64,000 bases of DNA, taken from the NCBI GenBank assembly GCA_000818945.1, contig KN805376.1, forward strand, positions 217,201 to 281,200. Direction: 5' to 3'. Shown here one piece after another: positions 40,101 through 49,137 of this stretch (position 1 is the first letter of the stretch; each line of letters begins with the position of its first letter). The notes under the pieces were generated by a model. It was not told where the DNA came from and did no database searches. It saw only the letters and a program-made list of their open reading frames with translations. A program made the position numbers and the translations under genes. The stretch comes from Schizochytrium sp. CCTCC M209059 (lineage: Eukaryota > Sar > Bigyra > Thraustochytrida > Thraustochytriidae).

Positions 40101-42122
40101 GCACGAAGAACATACCATATGATTGCAGCCCTGCATCTTTTCGATGGGAACTTTACACTTGGGGCAAGGTCTTGCATTGTTGAGGATCCATCGCTTAGCC
40201 ATGACCTGCTCTTGTTCTTTTCTCGGAGCTGCCTTGACCTGACGAGCCTCCTCCGCTGCAACGAGGACTTGTTGCCAGGCTTCCACCTGCTCGCATGTGG
40301 CAGGTGCGTGGGACTCGCTTCCACAGTCGAAGCAAAACTTGAATCCGCACGAGCAGTGTACACTGCGCGCGCAAGTGTCCGTCTCGTGCTTTGTAGAGGC
40401 CGCTGTGCTTTGTGAGGTGTCAATGTTCTCAGCAAGCTTCCATTCTACCGCATTACCGCAGCCCGATTGTGGACACCAACGCACTGTCTCGCAAGAGTCG
40501 ACAAAGGCGTCGGCGTAGAGGCGGTCAAAACGCTCTCGTAGCTCGTCTGATTCTGCATGCTGCCGAACAAAGGCTGCCGTCGCGCGTTCGCGGCAGCCTG
40601 GGGCCATGCATTCTGTGCAAAGGCATGCCTTGCCATCTCGAATCCTACATGAGATATTTGCTGTCCAGCAGCCTCGGCAAAAGGCGTGGCCGCAACGGAG
40701 CATTGCAGCTTCTTTGCCTGGGTCCCCGTTGCTCTCATCCACACCAAAGTCTTCAAAGCAAATTGCGCATGTCTTCACGTGGGGCGAAGTATTGGCTATG
40801 TCTTGTGCTGTGTTTTGAGACGTTTCTCGTGGTGAGGGAACTTGCAAAACTGCTCGCATTGCGGCGCGTAGGTTCCAGTCATGGTCGCGAAGGATTTCCT
40901 CGGCAACGGTCTGATCTGGAGTATAGCTGTGTTCGTTGCTCGTCCGGAGCAGGTAGTCAGCAAGACAATTGGTGACATCCTGCCTCCGAGCAACAATTTT
41001 CTCCTGATCCGAGTACACGATGTAGTCGCTAGCTGAGGAGAAGCGATCCTGCATGGCTCTGACGAGGTCGAAAGTAAAAGTTTCGTCCTCTTCGTCTTTT
41101 GGGGGTGTCGCGATTTTCTTGATTGTGTGCAAGGCAGCTGCGTCAAAGCGCGCCTCGCTATGGACCTTGCGCAGGGCAGGGGAACGTGGTGATCGTAAAG
41201 TCGAGCCGCTCGGAGCACCTTTGCGTCGGCGAAATTTCGGTATGCCCCATCGTCTCGATTTGGGTTGAGAGTTTGTGGTTTTCGCCGCTCCTGCAAGCCC
41301 GTCAACGGTTTTGATGTCAGGTAGCGGAAGTTCTTTTGCTGCATCTTTTGGGTTTACGTATCGTCGGGTGGAAGACTGATGATGAGGAATTTGCGCACTT
41401 TTACTGGACGACGAAAGTGCAGAGTTTCGCGAAGTTTCGACTGACATTGATTTGGGCCGAAACGCGGAAAACGAGGTGGATACGCGAGACTCAAACGCAC
41501 GCAATGCACTGACCCACTGGTCGCGATCCTCGGCGGATGAGCTGCGAAGACGCACAAGAAGAAGACCTCGGTAGCGCGGCACTGAGATGGTCCACTCGTA
41601 GCTGTGCTGACTGTCTTGTGCGGAAGCAATTTCTCCGGGCTGTCGGTGGGCTGCAGCAGACAGAGCTACGCTAACGCTAAGGTCAGGCTCGGAGAGATCA
41701 AAGTGAATTTCGCTGCGAAGTTTTCGGCGCGCGGACTTTTTCTCGCGAAAGATGCGTGTTAAGACCTCTTCGTCTTCTGGTCCATATGTCGTGGGGAAGA
41801 TGGCGATTGTGTTCCCGCAGAGTACAAGCAGCTGGTTTTGCCAGATGGCGCTGCGTCTGCCCGCGAAGCGCATGACTTGCAGCACGCCAACCTTTGTGGG
41901 CATTCGTTCTTCGACCATCTGGCTCAAGGACAGGTACTTTGGCAGCTTTCGGACGCGTCCTCGCATCTTCACGTTTGTGAGCTCGCGGAGCAGGAGCTCC
42001 GTCGATGCCAAGGGCACGGGCGTTCTTGGCTCTTCGCGAGGGCCATTCTCCGTCTCCAGCACGCTCTCTGGGTCAACGTCGTCGCCGTCGCCGTCGCCGC
42101 CGTTGTTGCGCACAAGCATCAT
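37182..42122 (-). CDS. Ariadne-type RBR ubiquitin ligase with PH domain and RanBP2 fingers
   Basis: 1646 residues from the doubled ATG at 42122; the frame extends only to a TTG upstream. Order: PH-like domain (about 70-215, ending DQWVSALRAFESRV), a UBA-like helix pair (AEEILRDHDWNLRAAMRAV, about 420), then RING1 (CAICFEDFG, about 452), IBR (CSCGFKFCFDCGSESH, about 597) and RING2 (CPKCKVPIEKMQGCNHMVC, about 654-672). The Cys in GCNHM is the expected ubiquitin-thioester cysteine, and CLGPWADH follows as in ariadne proteins. An ariadne-like helical region comes next. RanBP2-type zinc fingers lie at about 984 (WICTLCGWQNQQEAKCQAC) and 1274 (WECEQCTFWNIRESSRICEIC), and a further Cys cluster at about 1169. 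The last 110 residues are beta-rich. The combination is far larger than ordinary ariadne (about 550). Confidence 0.88.
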   Translation of the reverse strand: MMLVRNNGGDGDGDDVDPESVLETENGPREEPRTPVPLASTELLLRELTNVKMRGRVRKLPKYLSLSQMVEERMPTKVGVLQVMRFAGRRSAIWQNQLLVLCGNTIAIFPTTYGPEDEEVLTRIFREKKSARRKLRSEIHFDLSEPDLSVSVALSAAAHRQPGEIASAQDSQHSYEWTISVPRYRGLLLVRLRSSSAEDRDQWVSALRAFESRVSTSFSAFRPKSMSVETSRNSALSSSSKSAQIPHHQSSTRRYVNPKDAAKELPLPDIKTVDGLAGAAKTTNSQPKSRRWGIPKFRRRKGAPSGSTLRSPRSPALRKVHSEARFDAAALHTIKKIATPPKDEEDETFTFDLVRAMQDRFSSASDYIVYSDQEKIVARRQDVTNCLADYLLRTSNEHSYTPDQTVAEEILRDHDWNLRAAMRAVLQVPSPRETSQNTAQDIANTSPHVKTCAICFEDFGVDESNGDPGKEAAMLRCGHAFCRGCWTANISCRIRDGKACLCTECMAPGCRERATAAFVRQHAESDELRERFDRLYADAFVDSCETVRWCPQSGCGNAVEWKLAENIDTSQSTAASTKHETDTCARSVHCSCGFKFCFDCGSESHAPATCEQVEAWQQVLVAAEEARQVKAAPRKEQEQVMAKRWILNNARPCPKCKVPIEKMQGCNHMVCSSCKHEYCWACLGPWADHSTETGGFFRCKIADERTDEVLARQDAARTAMQQDFAQTRDRALEERKRNAEQEEAFRKANQLRKRVAHFVKQYDQHDAIAQWAKNVSQDFDRALENETQIHGPQRALLGFLQKILRVLADCRAMLKWVVVVSYFLNAESSTAANWVFGLDGLKERPPLTDTISIDGPHRALFAAKLGACVQLADRLQHAVEGPALSIGLDDANATRAKLWKKSPWARQRVRKALELATVLAPLQSELSTVSCQALERLQEVLRLAEDTNGVFPRLSRPLLENPRRPADGQSDKEILIVAGSMPQRWICTLCGWQNQQEAKCQACSNVGVTNHFARCRLGLFQQVRRCVGCSAELSLADRFESPCPCSASALSVCSGRRRYLGKSTSSSTQGGDDLVVGKIDLSCPECERKVLQGGNPSETATQADLEEVALLEVLEEPPSAQEHHSTQVSDEISASSQGDLEANQTSFTCREGHALSFEESLIGVFECDACCEQIQGPPGTCLTCNSVLCKPCAHLQRYADQSQNSSSTVGPRRRRNAVIYSSPESFQAHLTRDSQPRRRARSHVEPGRGARASSLRSLGSNTRDVRSLRQPSGWECEQCTFWNIRESSRICEICNSPRTWRQNSTQTHDASMQNLVARHDAETDQGEDVDEDDDFTLVDDEDDLESSSGTGLTYFRQHPTPRNQHRVPRRPRAGAFDGAMPSPERRRIDFSAQGIANRNDNANDSDSESMVSLDDDAVANPSRVTESDSLQFFRTSLDNLRLDNMQSQTSRMTRSTSLFSPRTDSSLSHARFGKTLAESLVPAPPFLSACQSHSQELGTRCLTLLKPLRRDALRLQESPLVLERAFSMEVWWETRCTGTPGFSCIRVTLELTDCRKNVVFSTAKDVPDVGTCMIHVPALCDFFDQAASQIASSPSSSDQPKEKEEGSSQKLRLAVRLEACDVDSQPLLAVSTPSFPIIGEPQGDQL

Positions 42123-43282
42123 CTCGGGCCCCGTCGTCGCGACGCGCAAGTTGCCACCAGAGCTCCCTCCCTCCCAATCGATCAATCCAATCAATCAGTG
42201 AATGAACGCCTTTGCCCGAATGCTTCTCCCACTTTGCTTTGCTTTGCTTTGCTTTGCTTTGCTTTGCTTTGCTTTGCTTTGCTTTGCTTTGCCTCTGCTT
42301 CTGCTTCTGCGTTTGCACCAGTTACTCGCTGCTTTTGCGCCAAGGGCACGCAAAGCAAGCCGCTCTCGGTGGGTCAAGCACGTCGCGAGCGTTTTCTCCT
42401 CGCCTCCTTCCTTCCTTCCTTCCAGACGGGGTCTTTCACCCACTCACTCGCGCTCTCAATGTGTGTGTGCGCGCGCCTCCAGCTCTCGTACGAGTCCATG
42501 AACGGAGTCGCGCGAGCTTGCGCGCGCCGTCCAGCGCGATGGCTGCGCGGCTGACGCCCTGCCGCCTGCAGCTGCTTGCGCGCGCGCGATATAACGCGCG
42601 CACGTTGGCGAGTTCCGCGCGACGCTGGGAGCGAGCGAGTGGCCGCCAACGGGGCTCCACATTGGCCAGGCAACGAGAAACGGCCGCTCTTACACGTTGA
42701 TTATTATCACTTCTCCAATTTGTCTCGGGTGAGCCCACCCGCGAGGCATTTGCGCGCATCCCGCGCCCCGATTCCCGCGCCCGCGGCGGTCGCCAGGCAG
42801 GGATCTCGACGCCGGGGCCTAGCGCGAGAAGTGGCCTCGGGACGGCGGCGTGGAGCGAAGGGGAGCAAGCGATGGGGAGCGATGGGGCGCATGCAGATAG
42901 ATGTCCGCCCACGGACCGAACAAGAAAGGGGAGGTGCGCAAATCGCGCGCGTTACATCGAAAGCCACCAGAAGTAGCCAAAGCACGGCTGTTCCCGCTGA
43001 GCACTCACTGGTCTGCTCGGCGGCGTGCCGAGCTCCGATGCGCTCGCTCTCTGCCTCCCCGCCGATGACCGACAGCGCGACGGGACGAGGTGGGATGGGT
43101 GTTTTTGGAGCGAAACCGCTTCTCGGTCGCGCAAAGAAATGCTCGGAAAGGAGCGGCTGATAGGCGGCTGATAAGGCGCTGGTAGGGGGCTGCTAGGCGG
43201 CCTAGGAGCAAGAGAAAGAGCGACGCGGCAAGGGGAATGCTGAGAGTGCTGACAAATCTATCCATTGGAATTACTGTTGCAA
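42123..43282. other. Intergenic region with CTTTG array
   Basis: 1.16 kb between the RBR start and the stop of the next minus-strand gene. GC-rich, with a pentamer array and a cttccttcc tract (42410-42423). No gene is supported. Confidence 0.4.
42232..42292. repeat. (CTTTG)n pentamer array
   Basis: About 12 perfect CTTTG units, 110 bp upstream of the RBR start codon, so CAAAG on that gene's coding strand. The unit is related to half of the decamer at 28541. Confidence 0.92.
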
Positions 43283-45073
43283 CTACTTGGCAGACGAAGC
43301 CCTGTCGCCGCTGGCGTCATCGTCGTTGTTTTCTTCTTCGACATTGACATTGTCCTCCGCATCATCATCCGCATCGTCATTGTCGTCGTCGTCGTCGTCG
43401 TCGTTTCCAGCATTTGTCGAGAGAAGTCTCCTTCGGAACTCCGCATGATCAGCGACGAAAAAGTGCTGATCAAGACCGTCCGGGAGCGTCTCATATTGCG
43501 GAGGGTGCGGCCCAGGAGGCACAGCTTCCCAGGCCTTGCCCTCGGGGACTCGATGTACGGGTAGTGGCACAATGGAAGAGCCTGATGACGAGGCCTTTGA
43601 TTCATCAGACAATGAGATGGTGTCGATTTCAGAGGGCCAGTCTACGCCGCGAGATGCACGTGGGAAAGGCGCGCAAGGACCGAGTCTACGCCGTTTGCCG
43701 ATTTTCTGAACTTCGCGAGTCCAAAACCCTACAAGAAGGGTGAGACGATGAGGTTCTGAGGTCGGATCTCGCAACTTTGTTTCTGCCTGACGCGTTCGCT
43801 TGCCAGGCTTGGGCGGGCGACCAGGAAGAACACCATGCAGACGATCTCCGGGAAAGGTCAGAAAGCTTCCATCCACGGGATTGGACACGAATGCCCGCTT
43901 ACCCGGCGTCACGTCCTGTACGCGTTGGTCGAAAACCACTGTCGGGCCGGCGCCAGTAGCCGCGCCTGACAGGTACACGACGGAACTCACGGCTGGGTGC
44001 AGGATGGTCTCATTTTCCCCACCGAGTGAGTTTTCCTCTGTATCGAAATGCAGCTGGTGGCCAAGATTGCGCCCACTCGGGCGTGAATGGACCCACCACT
44101 CCGCGCCAACAATATCGTCTCTGCCAAGATGCGAGAGCAGCTCTTGGATGGCCTGCTCAACGAGGTTTGAAGGTTTACGGTCGATCTCGTACCAAAAAGA
44201 AAAGTAGGCACCATCGCAGTAGTTCGTTCCGTCCCAGAAAGTCGATGATGGGCGGAAGGCATGCTGCAGAGCACCCAATAGCTCATCGTTAAGCGCTCCC
44301 TTGACAAGGCGCACAGGACAGGTCTGATCCACTTCAAGCGAAGCGCCAGGATCTGCTTCGCTGCTCTTGCCAACACATTTCCAAACAGCGGGGCCAATGC
44401 GCCACTTTACGGGATATTTTTGAAGGAAAGGCACAGCCGCATCATAGCGCCCCCATTGATGGTGCATGAGCGCAATCAAGTAGGCAGCTTGTTGTCCGCA
44501 CGCTCGAAGCGGATGTTCGAGCCAGGTCGATATCCAGGATTCCTGCGCAGCTCGGGTGTTGGCATCGCTCTTCGCCGTGAACTCGTCTCTTTGCGAGGCC
44601 CACTCTTGTTCTTGTTCGGCAATCTTCGAGTACAGCGAGATGGCGATCTCGGGGTTGCCGTGCTCACGCTCGATGTTGCCGAGGTTGAGTCGCGCCATGA
44701 CAGCAGCATCCCACCATTGCAAGCTCCTCTGGAACCAGGAACGTGCTTCTGCATATTCCCCCTCATCGAGAAACAGCCCGCCTGCGCAGTTCGCCGCCGT
44801 CGCCGCAAGCACGTGTAGCGGCGGCTCGTCGCTGGCCACGAGTTCCGCGAAGTTCCACCTTGGGTCCTTGCGCTCGCCGCCCCCCGCGGGCGACTCGCGA
44901 AGCGCCAGCGCCTCGATGCGCTCGTACAGCGCAAAGGCTTCGTCCAGGTCCCCGCTTTCCTCGTGTGCTTGTGCGGCCGTGAACAGCTCAAAGGCCTCGT
45001 CGCCCAGGTCGCCGCCCTCCTCGTGCGAGCCGTCCATGCTGTCCTCGAGCGTGGCCTCCTTGGTCGCCGCCAT
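43283..45073 (-). CDS. TPR protein with 2OG-Fe(II) oxygenase domain
   Basis: 596 residues from ATG 45073. Residues 20-210 contain TPR-like helices (EAFELFTAAQAHEESGDLDEAFALYERI, ...EYAEARSWFQRSLQWWDAAVMARLNLGN). Residues about 290-450 form a 2-oxoglutarate/Fe(II) oxygenase-like core: HFDTEE supplies the HxD pair (about 343), GDRLHGVLPG the distal His (about 413) and HRLTLLVGFW the Arg expected to hold 2-oxoglutarate (about 441). A DSBH strand VVYLSGAATGAGPTVVFDQ lies between. The C-terminus is a run of Asp/Asn/Glu. TPR plus 2OG resembles prolyl hydroxylase architecture, but there is no signal peptide, so a cytosolic or nuclear substrate is inferred. It shares an upstream region with the IDO-like gene. 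Confidence 0.78.
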   Translation of the reverse strand: MAATKEATLEDSMDGSHEEGGDLGDEAFELFTAAQAHEESGDLDEAFALYERIEALALRESPAGGGERKDPRWNFAELVASDEPPLHVLAATAANCAGGLFLDEGEYAEARSWFQRSLQWWDAAVMARLNLGNIEREHGNPEIAISLYSKIAEQEQEWASQRDEFTAKSDANTRAAQESWISTWLEHPLRACGQQAAYLIALMHHQWGRYDAAVPFLQKYPVKWRIGPAVWKCVGKSSEADPGASLEVDQTCPVRLVKGALNDELLGALQHAFRPSSTFWDGTNYCDGAYFSFWYEIDRKPSNLVEQAIQELLSHLGRDDIVGAEWWVHSRPSGRNLGHQLHFDTEENSLGGENETILHPAVSSVVYLSGAATGAGPTVVFDQRVQDVTPGKRAFVSNPVDGSFLTFPGDRLHGVLPGRPPKPGKRTRQAETKLRDPTSEPHRLTLLVGFWTREVQKIGKRRRLGPCAPFPRASRGVDWPSEIDTISLSDESKASSSGSSIVPLPVHRVPEGKAWEAVPPGPHPPQYETLPDGLDQHFFVADHAEFRRRLLSTNAGNDDDDDDDNDDADDDAEDNVNVEEENNDDDASGDRASSAK

Positions 45074-45476
45074 TCCCGATGTCCCCGCGCTCCTCCGTCT
45101 TCGCGAAGACCTGCCGGGGCACGCGGGCACGCGGGCTCGCACGCACGCAGGCAGGCGAGTGAAGCTCGAAGCGTCCCTCGCGTCGCGTTCTAGCAACGCT
45201 GCGACCGCTCGATCTTGGTATGCCTGGATCACGGCCAGGCCAAGTTGACATTCACTTCGAGACTAACAAACTCGTCACAACAGCAAACCTCGAACTGACC
45301 TCGACCTCGACTCGACCTCGACCTCGACCTCGACCTCGACCTCGACCTCGACCTCGACCTCGACTCGCACGAAGCAGCAAGCACTCGCCTCGCTTGCGTG
45401 CCTGCAGCGACGTGGCTCTCGCACGATTTTGACGACTGGCTGGTTGCTTGTAAAGCTGGAAAGCTGCTCGGCAAGG
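45074..45476. other. Short divergent promoter, 2OG oxygenase / IDO-like
   Basis: 403 bp between two start codons. A perfect hexamer array fills its centre; the rest is GC-rich with no other recognisable element. Confidence 0.5.
45299..45365. repeat. (CCTCGA)n hexamer array
   Basis: About 11 units of cctcga with one short variant near each end, inside the shared promoter, 112 bp before the IDO-like start. Antisense reading gives an Arg/Ser or Val/Glu ladder that is not a protein. Confidence 0.92.
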
Positions 45477-46661
45477 ATGTCGACTGCGCCTGAAGTACAA
45501 GCTGGAGTGCCAGAACCGCCACGAGCATCGGCGACAGCGAACCGTGCACGTGCCGCGCTTGCGGCGCGCTGGGATCTCGACCTGCGAGGGGGCTTTCTAC
45601 CGCTCGACACGCCGGAGATCCTGCCTGGGTCCGCGTTTGCAGGGTGGGAAGCGCTCGTGAAGAAGCTTCCTGAGATTGGCGCAGATCGTGAGGAAATCTT
45701 CAGAGCCGTGGCAGCGCAGAGTGAGAATGCGGAGAGTGTCGAGGTCTTTTTGCGGTGCTGCGAGCGCCGGTTTCTCGTTCGCGCGCATGTCGTGTTTGGG
45801 TTCATCGTGCATGTGATTGTAAACGGTCCTTCCAAGGAACCGTGGGAGGCTACTGACGAAATTCCCGTCGAGCTCGGAGAACCCTTTATGATTGTGAATG
45901 AGCGACTCGGACTTCCTGGGATCTGCTGCTCTTGTACTTATGATACCTTCAAGTGGAAGCTTCGGGATCCGAATGGTTCCGTCTGTCTCGACAACCTGGA
46001 GACGACGGCGAGCATGTCGGATGAGACGGCTGAGGAGGCCTTTCATTTGACTGCTGCCATGCATGGCGATATGGCTGACGCCATGTTTGATCTTTTGCAG
46101 GCGCCGGAGCACGTAAGAGACGGTGACATGGAAGCTCTCAAGTCAACGTTGCGCAAAGTACGCGGCGGTCTTCTGAACTGTATCAAGATTTTCAAGGTGA
46201 TAGTCGAGCGCCTGGAGCCGGACTCGTTCGAGGCCTACCGTCCTTATATGCAAGGCTTTAACCCCAACGGGGTTGTATTTGCGCGTCGGGACGGCCCGCC
46301 TTCGGTCGTAGTCGCCAAAGGTGCAAGCGCGGGTCAGACGGCAATGTTTTTCCTCATGGACGCTGCGCTCGACGTTCATCACGTTAAGAGCGCCGGAGCA
46401 TTTGCGAACGAAATGCTCGATTACATTCCGAGCAAACATCGCGAGTGTGTAATTGATTTTCGCGAACGACTCAATGCCTGCGGCTCTCTGCGTGAGATTG
46501 AGGCCATCCACAAGGAGTACAAGTCTGCGATCAATGCACTCCATGCTTTTCGAGCTTTTCACCAGCGAGTTGTCCTTGCGTTCCTGAGCAAGGTGGCATA
46601 TGGAACCGGGGCTTCTGATTTTCGTGTTCTCCTACAGGAAGCACTGGACCAGACCAAGTAA
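45477..46661 (+). CDS. Indoleamine 2,3-dioxygenase-like heme protein
   Basis: 394 residues from ATG 45477, the size of IDO. The N-terminal RGGFLPLDTPEILPG..FAGWEALVKKLPEI matches the family start. The middle has RRFLVRAHVVFGFIVHVI, then PFMIVNERLGLPGICC and YDTFKWKL. The C-terminal half has ERLEPDSFEAYRPYMQGF, GASAGQTAMFFLMDAALDVHH (signature-1-like, with the probable heme-ligand His) and FANEMLDYIPSKHRECV (signature-2-like). IDO opens the indole ring of tryptophan to give N-formylkynurenine. Several usual positions differ (for example DVHH for LGIxH and YIPSKHRE for YMPxxHR), so the substrate could differ. It is transcribed away from the 2OG oxygenase. Confidence 0.85.
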   Translation: MSTAPEVQAGVPEPPRASATANRARAALAARWDLDLRGGFLPLDTPEILPGSAFAGWEALVKKLPEIGADREEIFRAVAAQSENAESVEVFLRCCERRFLVRAHVVFGFIVHVIVNGPSKEPWEATDEIPVELGEPFMIVNERLGLPGICCSCTYDTFKWKLRDPNGSVCLDNLETTASMSDETAEEAFHLTAAMHGDMADAMFDLLQAPEHVRDGDMEALKSTLRKVRGGLLNCIKIFKVIVERLEPDSFEAYRPYMQGFNPNGVVFARRDGPPSVVVAKGASAGQTAMFFLMDAALDVHHVKSAGAFANEMLDYIPSKHRECVIDFRERLNACGSLREIEAIHKEYKSAINALHAFRAFHQRVVLAFLSKVAYGTGASDFRVLLQEALDQTK

Positions 46662-46684
46662 GAAGCCACGGAGGTTGCATTATA

Positions 46685-46692
46685 TAGGCCTA
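46685..46692. promoter_or_regulatory. TAGGCCTA palindrome
   Basis: Perfect copy 24 bp after the IDO-like stop, in tatataggcctag. Because it follows a stop and is far from a start codon on that side, it argues against a purely promoter role. Confidence 0.35.
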
Positions 46693-46921
46693 GTTTTTTT
46701 GTTTGCCTCTTTGGGCGATCATTTAAAAAAAGAGATAAAGTCAAGATCAAAAACCTTATATTCTGTCGAGGAGGAAGGATGGGGAAAGGGTGGAACAAGA
46801 CCGTTTGCAAATCAACAATATTCCAACATTAAATGTCGCTCAGCGTTTGTCATGGGGTTTTCGTTGAGGGATGTCGCGATCGGATAACGAGACTTGGAAC
46901 GTATTCCAAGTTCTAGACCCC

Positions 46922-47797
46922 TTAACTGGTCCACTTGATGATGAGAATGATGGTAAAGACGATAATGAGCACAACGAGGATGGCAATACACTTAATGGGT
47001 CGCGTGCTCTTGGAGTACTTTTCTGCCTTTTTGAGCTGTTCCACAGCCTTGTCGGTCTGCATGACAACGTTTTCCATATTATAATCAATACGATCGAGCA
47101 CCGTCCCTTGATCAATCACGAGCACTGCGAGTTCCTTGAAGATGGCAGCAAGCTCATTGATGGAGGTCGCAATCTTTTGAATCTCTTGATCGCGCTCCTC
47201 AACGTTGGTCTCTGCGAGCTCGAGTAGCACAGCCTGCTCGTCCGTGAAACCATCGACTTCAACGGAAGGCTGTTCTGGGTCCGCGCCGAGAAGATCATCA
47301 AGGTCTCCGCCGCCTTTTTGTGACTTGAGACGCGTCATGTACTCCTTTTGCGACTTGCGAAAGGACATGGATAAAGTCTGAAGCTGCTGGGCGAGCTGGC
47401 GCTGGATGTTTTTTCTGACAAGCTCATCGCCCGTCCCTCGCGTTCGCGCGTCCGGCTTGGCGATGCGCTCCATGAGCTTTCTTTCCGCCTGTCTAAACTT
47501 GTCTGTAATCTGTTTTGTGAGAATATCGATCTCACGATCGCGCATGCCTTCGGCCTCGTCAAAGCGGACCATGAGCCGTTTGCGGTGCGCTTCGTGCAGC
47601 TTGGAGATTTGCTGCTCGATTTGCCGAATGACGTCGTTCACCTGTTCCACACTATCGACCCAGTGGGGCGGGAGCGTGTTCATCATCTCCGTGGTCGAGT
47701 CTGCGATCGGGCTCGCCCCGAAGCCCCGCGGCCGGCGTCGTTCATTAAAGCCCTCGCGCAGCTGCTTGAACTTGCGCGTCAGGTTCCGAGTCGCCAT
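46922..47797 (-). CDS. Syntaxin-16 / Tlg2-type Qa-SNARE
   Basis: 291 residues from ATG 47797. MATRNLTRKFKQLR and LPPHWVDSVEQVNDVIRQIEQQ match the start of syntaxin-16, followed by the three-helix Habc region. The SNARE motif (about 200-265) has the Qa pattern INELAAIFKELAVLVIDQGTVLDRIDYN, with the zero-layer Gln in VIDQG. A single C-terminal membrane anchor (CIAILVVLIIVFTIILIIKW) ends the protein. Syntaxin-16/Tlg2 drives fusion of endosome-derived vesicles at the trans-Golgi network. It is transcribed divergently from AP-2 sigma. Confidence 0.93.
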   Translation of the reverse strand: MATRNLTRKFKQLREGFNERRRPRGFGASPIADSTTEMMNTLPPHWVDSVEQVNDVIRQIEQQISKLHEAHRKRLMVRFDEAEGMRDREIDILTKQITDKFRQAERKLMERIAKPDARTRGTGDELVRKNIQRQLAQQLQTLSMSFRKSQKEYMTRLKSQKGGGDLDDLLGADPEQPSVEVDGFTDEQAVLLELAETNVEERDQEIQKIATSINELAAIFKELAVLVIDQGTVLDRIDYNMENVVMQTDKAVEQLKKAEKYSKSTRPIKCIAILVVLIIVFTIILIIKWTS

Positions 47798-48188
47798 GGT
47801 CTCCCTCTTCTCTTTTCCCCGCCAGGCCTTTTCTTCACAGAACGTTTCGCGCGGCGGTCGTCAGCGAACTGGGGTGCGGAGAGCGCTTCGTAGACGCGGG
47901 CTCGGCGCGACACGGCGGCAGCTGCGGCGACACGACGACCCGGACGAAGAGCGCTTGGTTTTGTTTTGCTTTGCCCACGAAGAGGAGCGGCTTCTGCGCC
48001 TCGACGACCTGCTCTACTTTCCTTCACTTGGCGGCGGCTTTGTCGCACTTTCTGCCGCGCACGATTCACTGTGAACACCCGCAAACTACGCTTTCCAGCA
48101 CGCCCTATAACGCACTTGCGCGGCGCCGTATCTTCTTCAGCTAGAACCCCATCGCAACGAGCGAGCTTTTGCTCGCGCGCGGGCTAGG
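47798..48188. other. Short divergent promoter, syntaxin-16 / AP-2 sigma
   Basis: 391 bp between the two start codons, GC-rich, no ORF with protein features. It must hold both promoters. Confidence 0.5.
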
Positions 48189-48901
48189 ATGGTACGTTGG
48201 CACGCGCCGCGGGGGCGCTGCAGCCTCTGCGGAGGGGATGGGAGGCTCGGACGGACCCTGACGAGAGAGCTTCATTCGGCCTCGTGAACGTGCGCGTGCG
48301 CGTGCGTGCGTGCGTGCATGGCGAACAGATCAACTTTATCTTGGTCCAGAACCGCCAGGGCAGGACGCGACTGTCCAAGTGGTACACGCCATTGCAGGAT
48401 GCGGAAAAGCACGCAATCGAAAAGGATGTCTTTCGTGTTGTCGCAACGCGAGATGATGCCTTTACCAACTTTGTAGAGGTACGTTATCTTTGGAGGGCGG
48501 GGAGGAGGGACGGAGCGGAGGGACAAAAGCAAATTTGGAGGGCTAGTCACATTCACCCATCATCTATACGCACGGAAAGATGCTGACATGTCCATGCGTG
48601 CACGGTGCAGTTTAACATGGGCAAACACACACATAAACTTATCTATCGACGCTATGCAGCGCTCAATTTTGTCTTTTGCGTTGATGAAAAGGACAACGAG
48701 CTCGGCATCTATGAGGCGATTCATTTGCTCGTTGAAGCGCTCGACGGCTACTTTGGATCTGTGTGCGAGCTTGACCTGATCTTCCAATTCAACAAGGTCT
48801 TCAATGTCGTTGATGAATACATATTAGGTGGCAAAATTCAGGAGACAAATGTAAAGAAGATTCTCAGCAAGGTCAAGGCCGACGATAAGTTGACGGACTG
48901 A
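48189..48901 (+). CDS. AP-2 complex sigma subunit
   Basis: Three exons: 48189-48191 (the ATG alone), 48329-48478 and 48611-48901, giving 147 residues. Donors are GTACGTT at both introns; acceptors are gaacag and gtgcag; both introns are phase 0. The product reads INFILVQNRQGRTRLSKWY, then TNFVE joined to FNMGKHTHKLIYRRYAAL, CVDEKDNELGIYEAIHLLVE and VCELDLIFQFNKVFNVVDEYILGG, matching sigma adaptins and closest to AP-2 (QNRxGKTRL, and NFVEF across the second junction). AP-2 links clathrin to cargo at the plasma membrane; sigma helps bind dileucine signals. No in-frame ATG precedes INFIL in exon 2, which is why the one-codon first exon is needed. Confidence 0.93.
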
Positions 48902-49137
48902 GAGAAGGAAAAGTTATGAAGAACACAATGAAAACATAAAATGCCTCGTTCGCTCGTCTTCGCGTCCTCGTGGCCGTAGTTCTGAAGCACCCTTGCGTTT
49001 TATTTGTTTTCTTAGCCTTTTTAGTGATGTGAACCTGAATCGATCTACCTTCAAGCCAGGCAGAATGCATGAATCAAATATTTTGCGCAAGGGCTTCATT
49101 ATTTGATCAATTGATGGATGGCTTGATGTTCGTTCTC

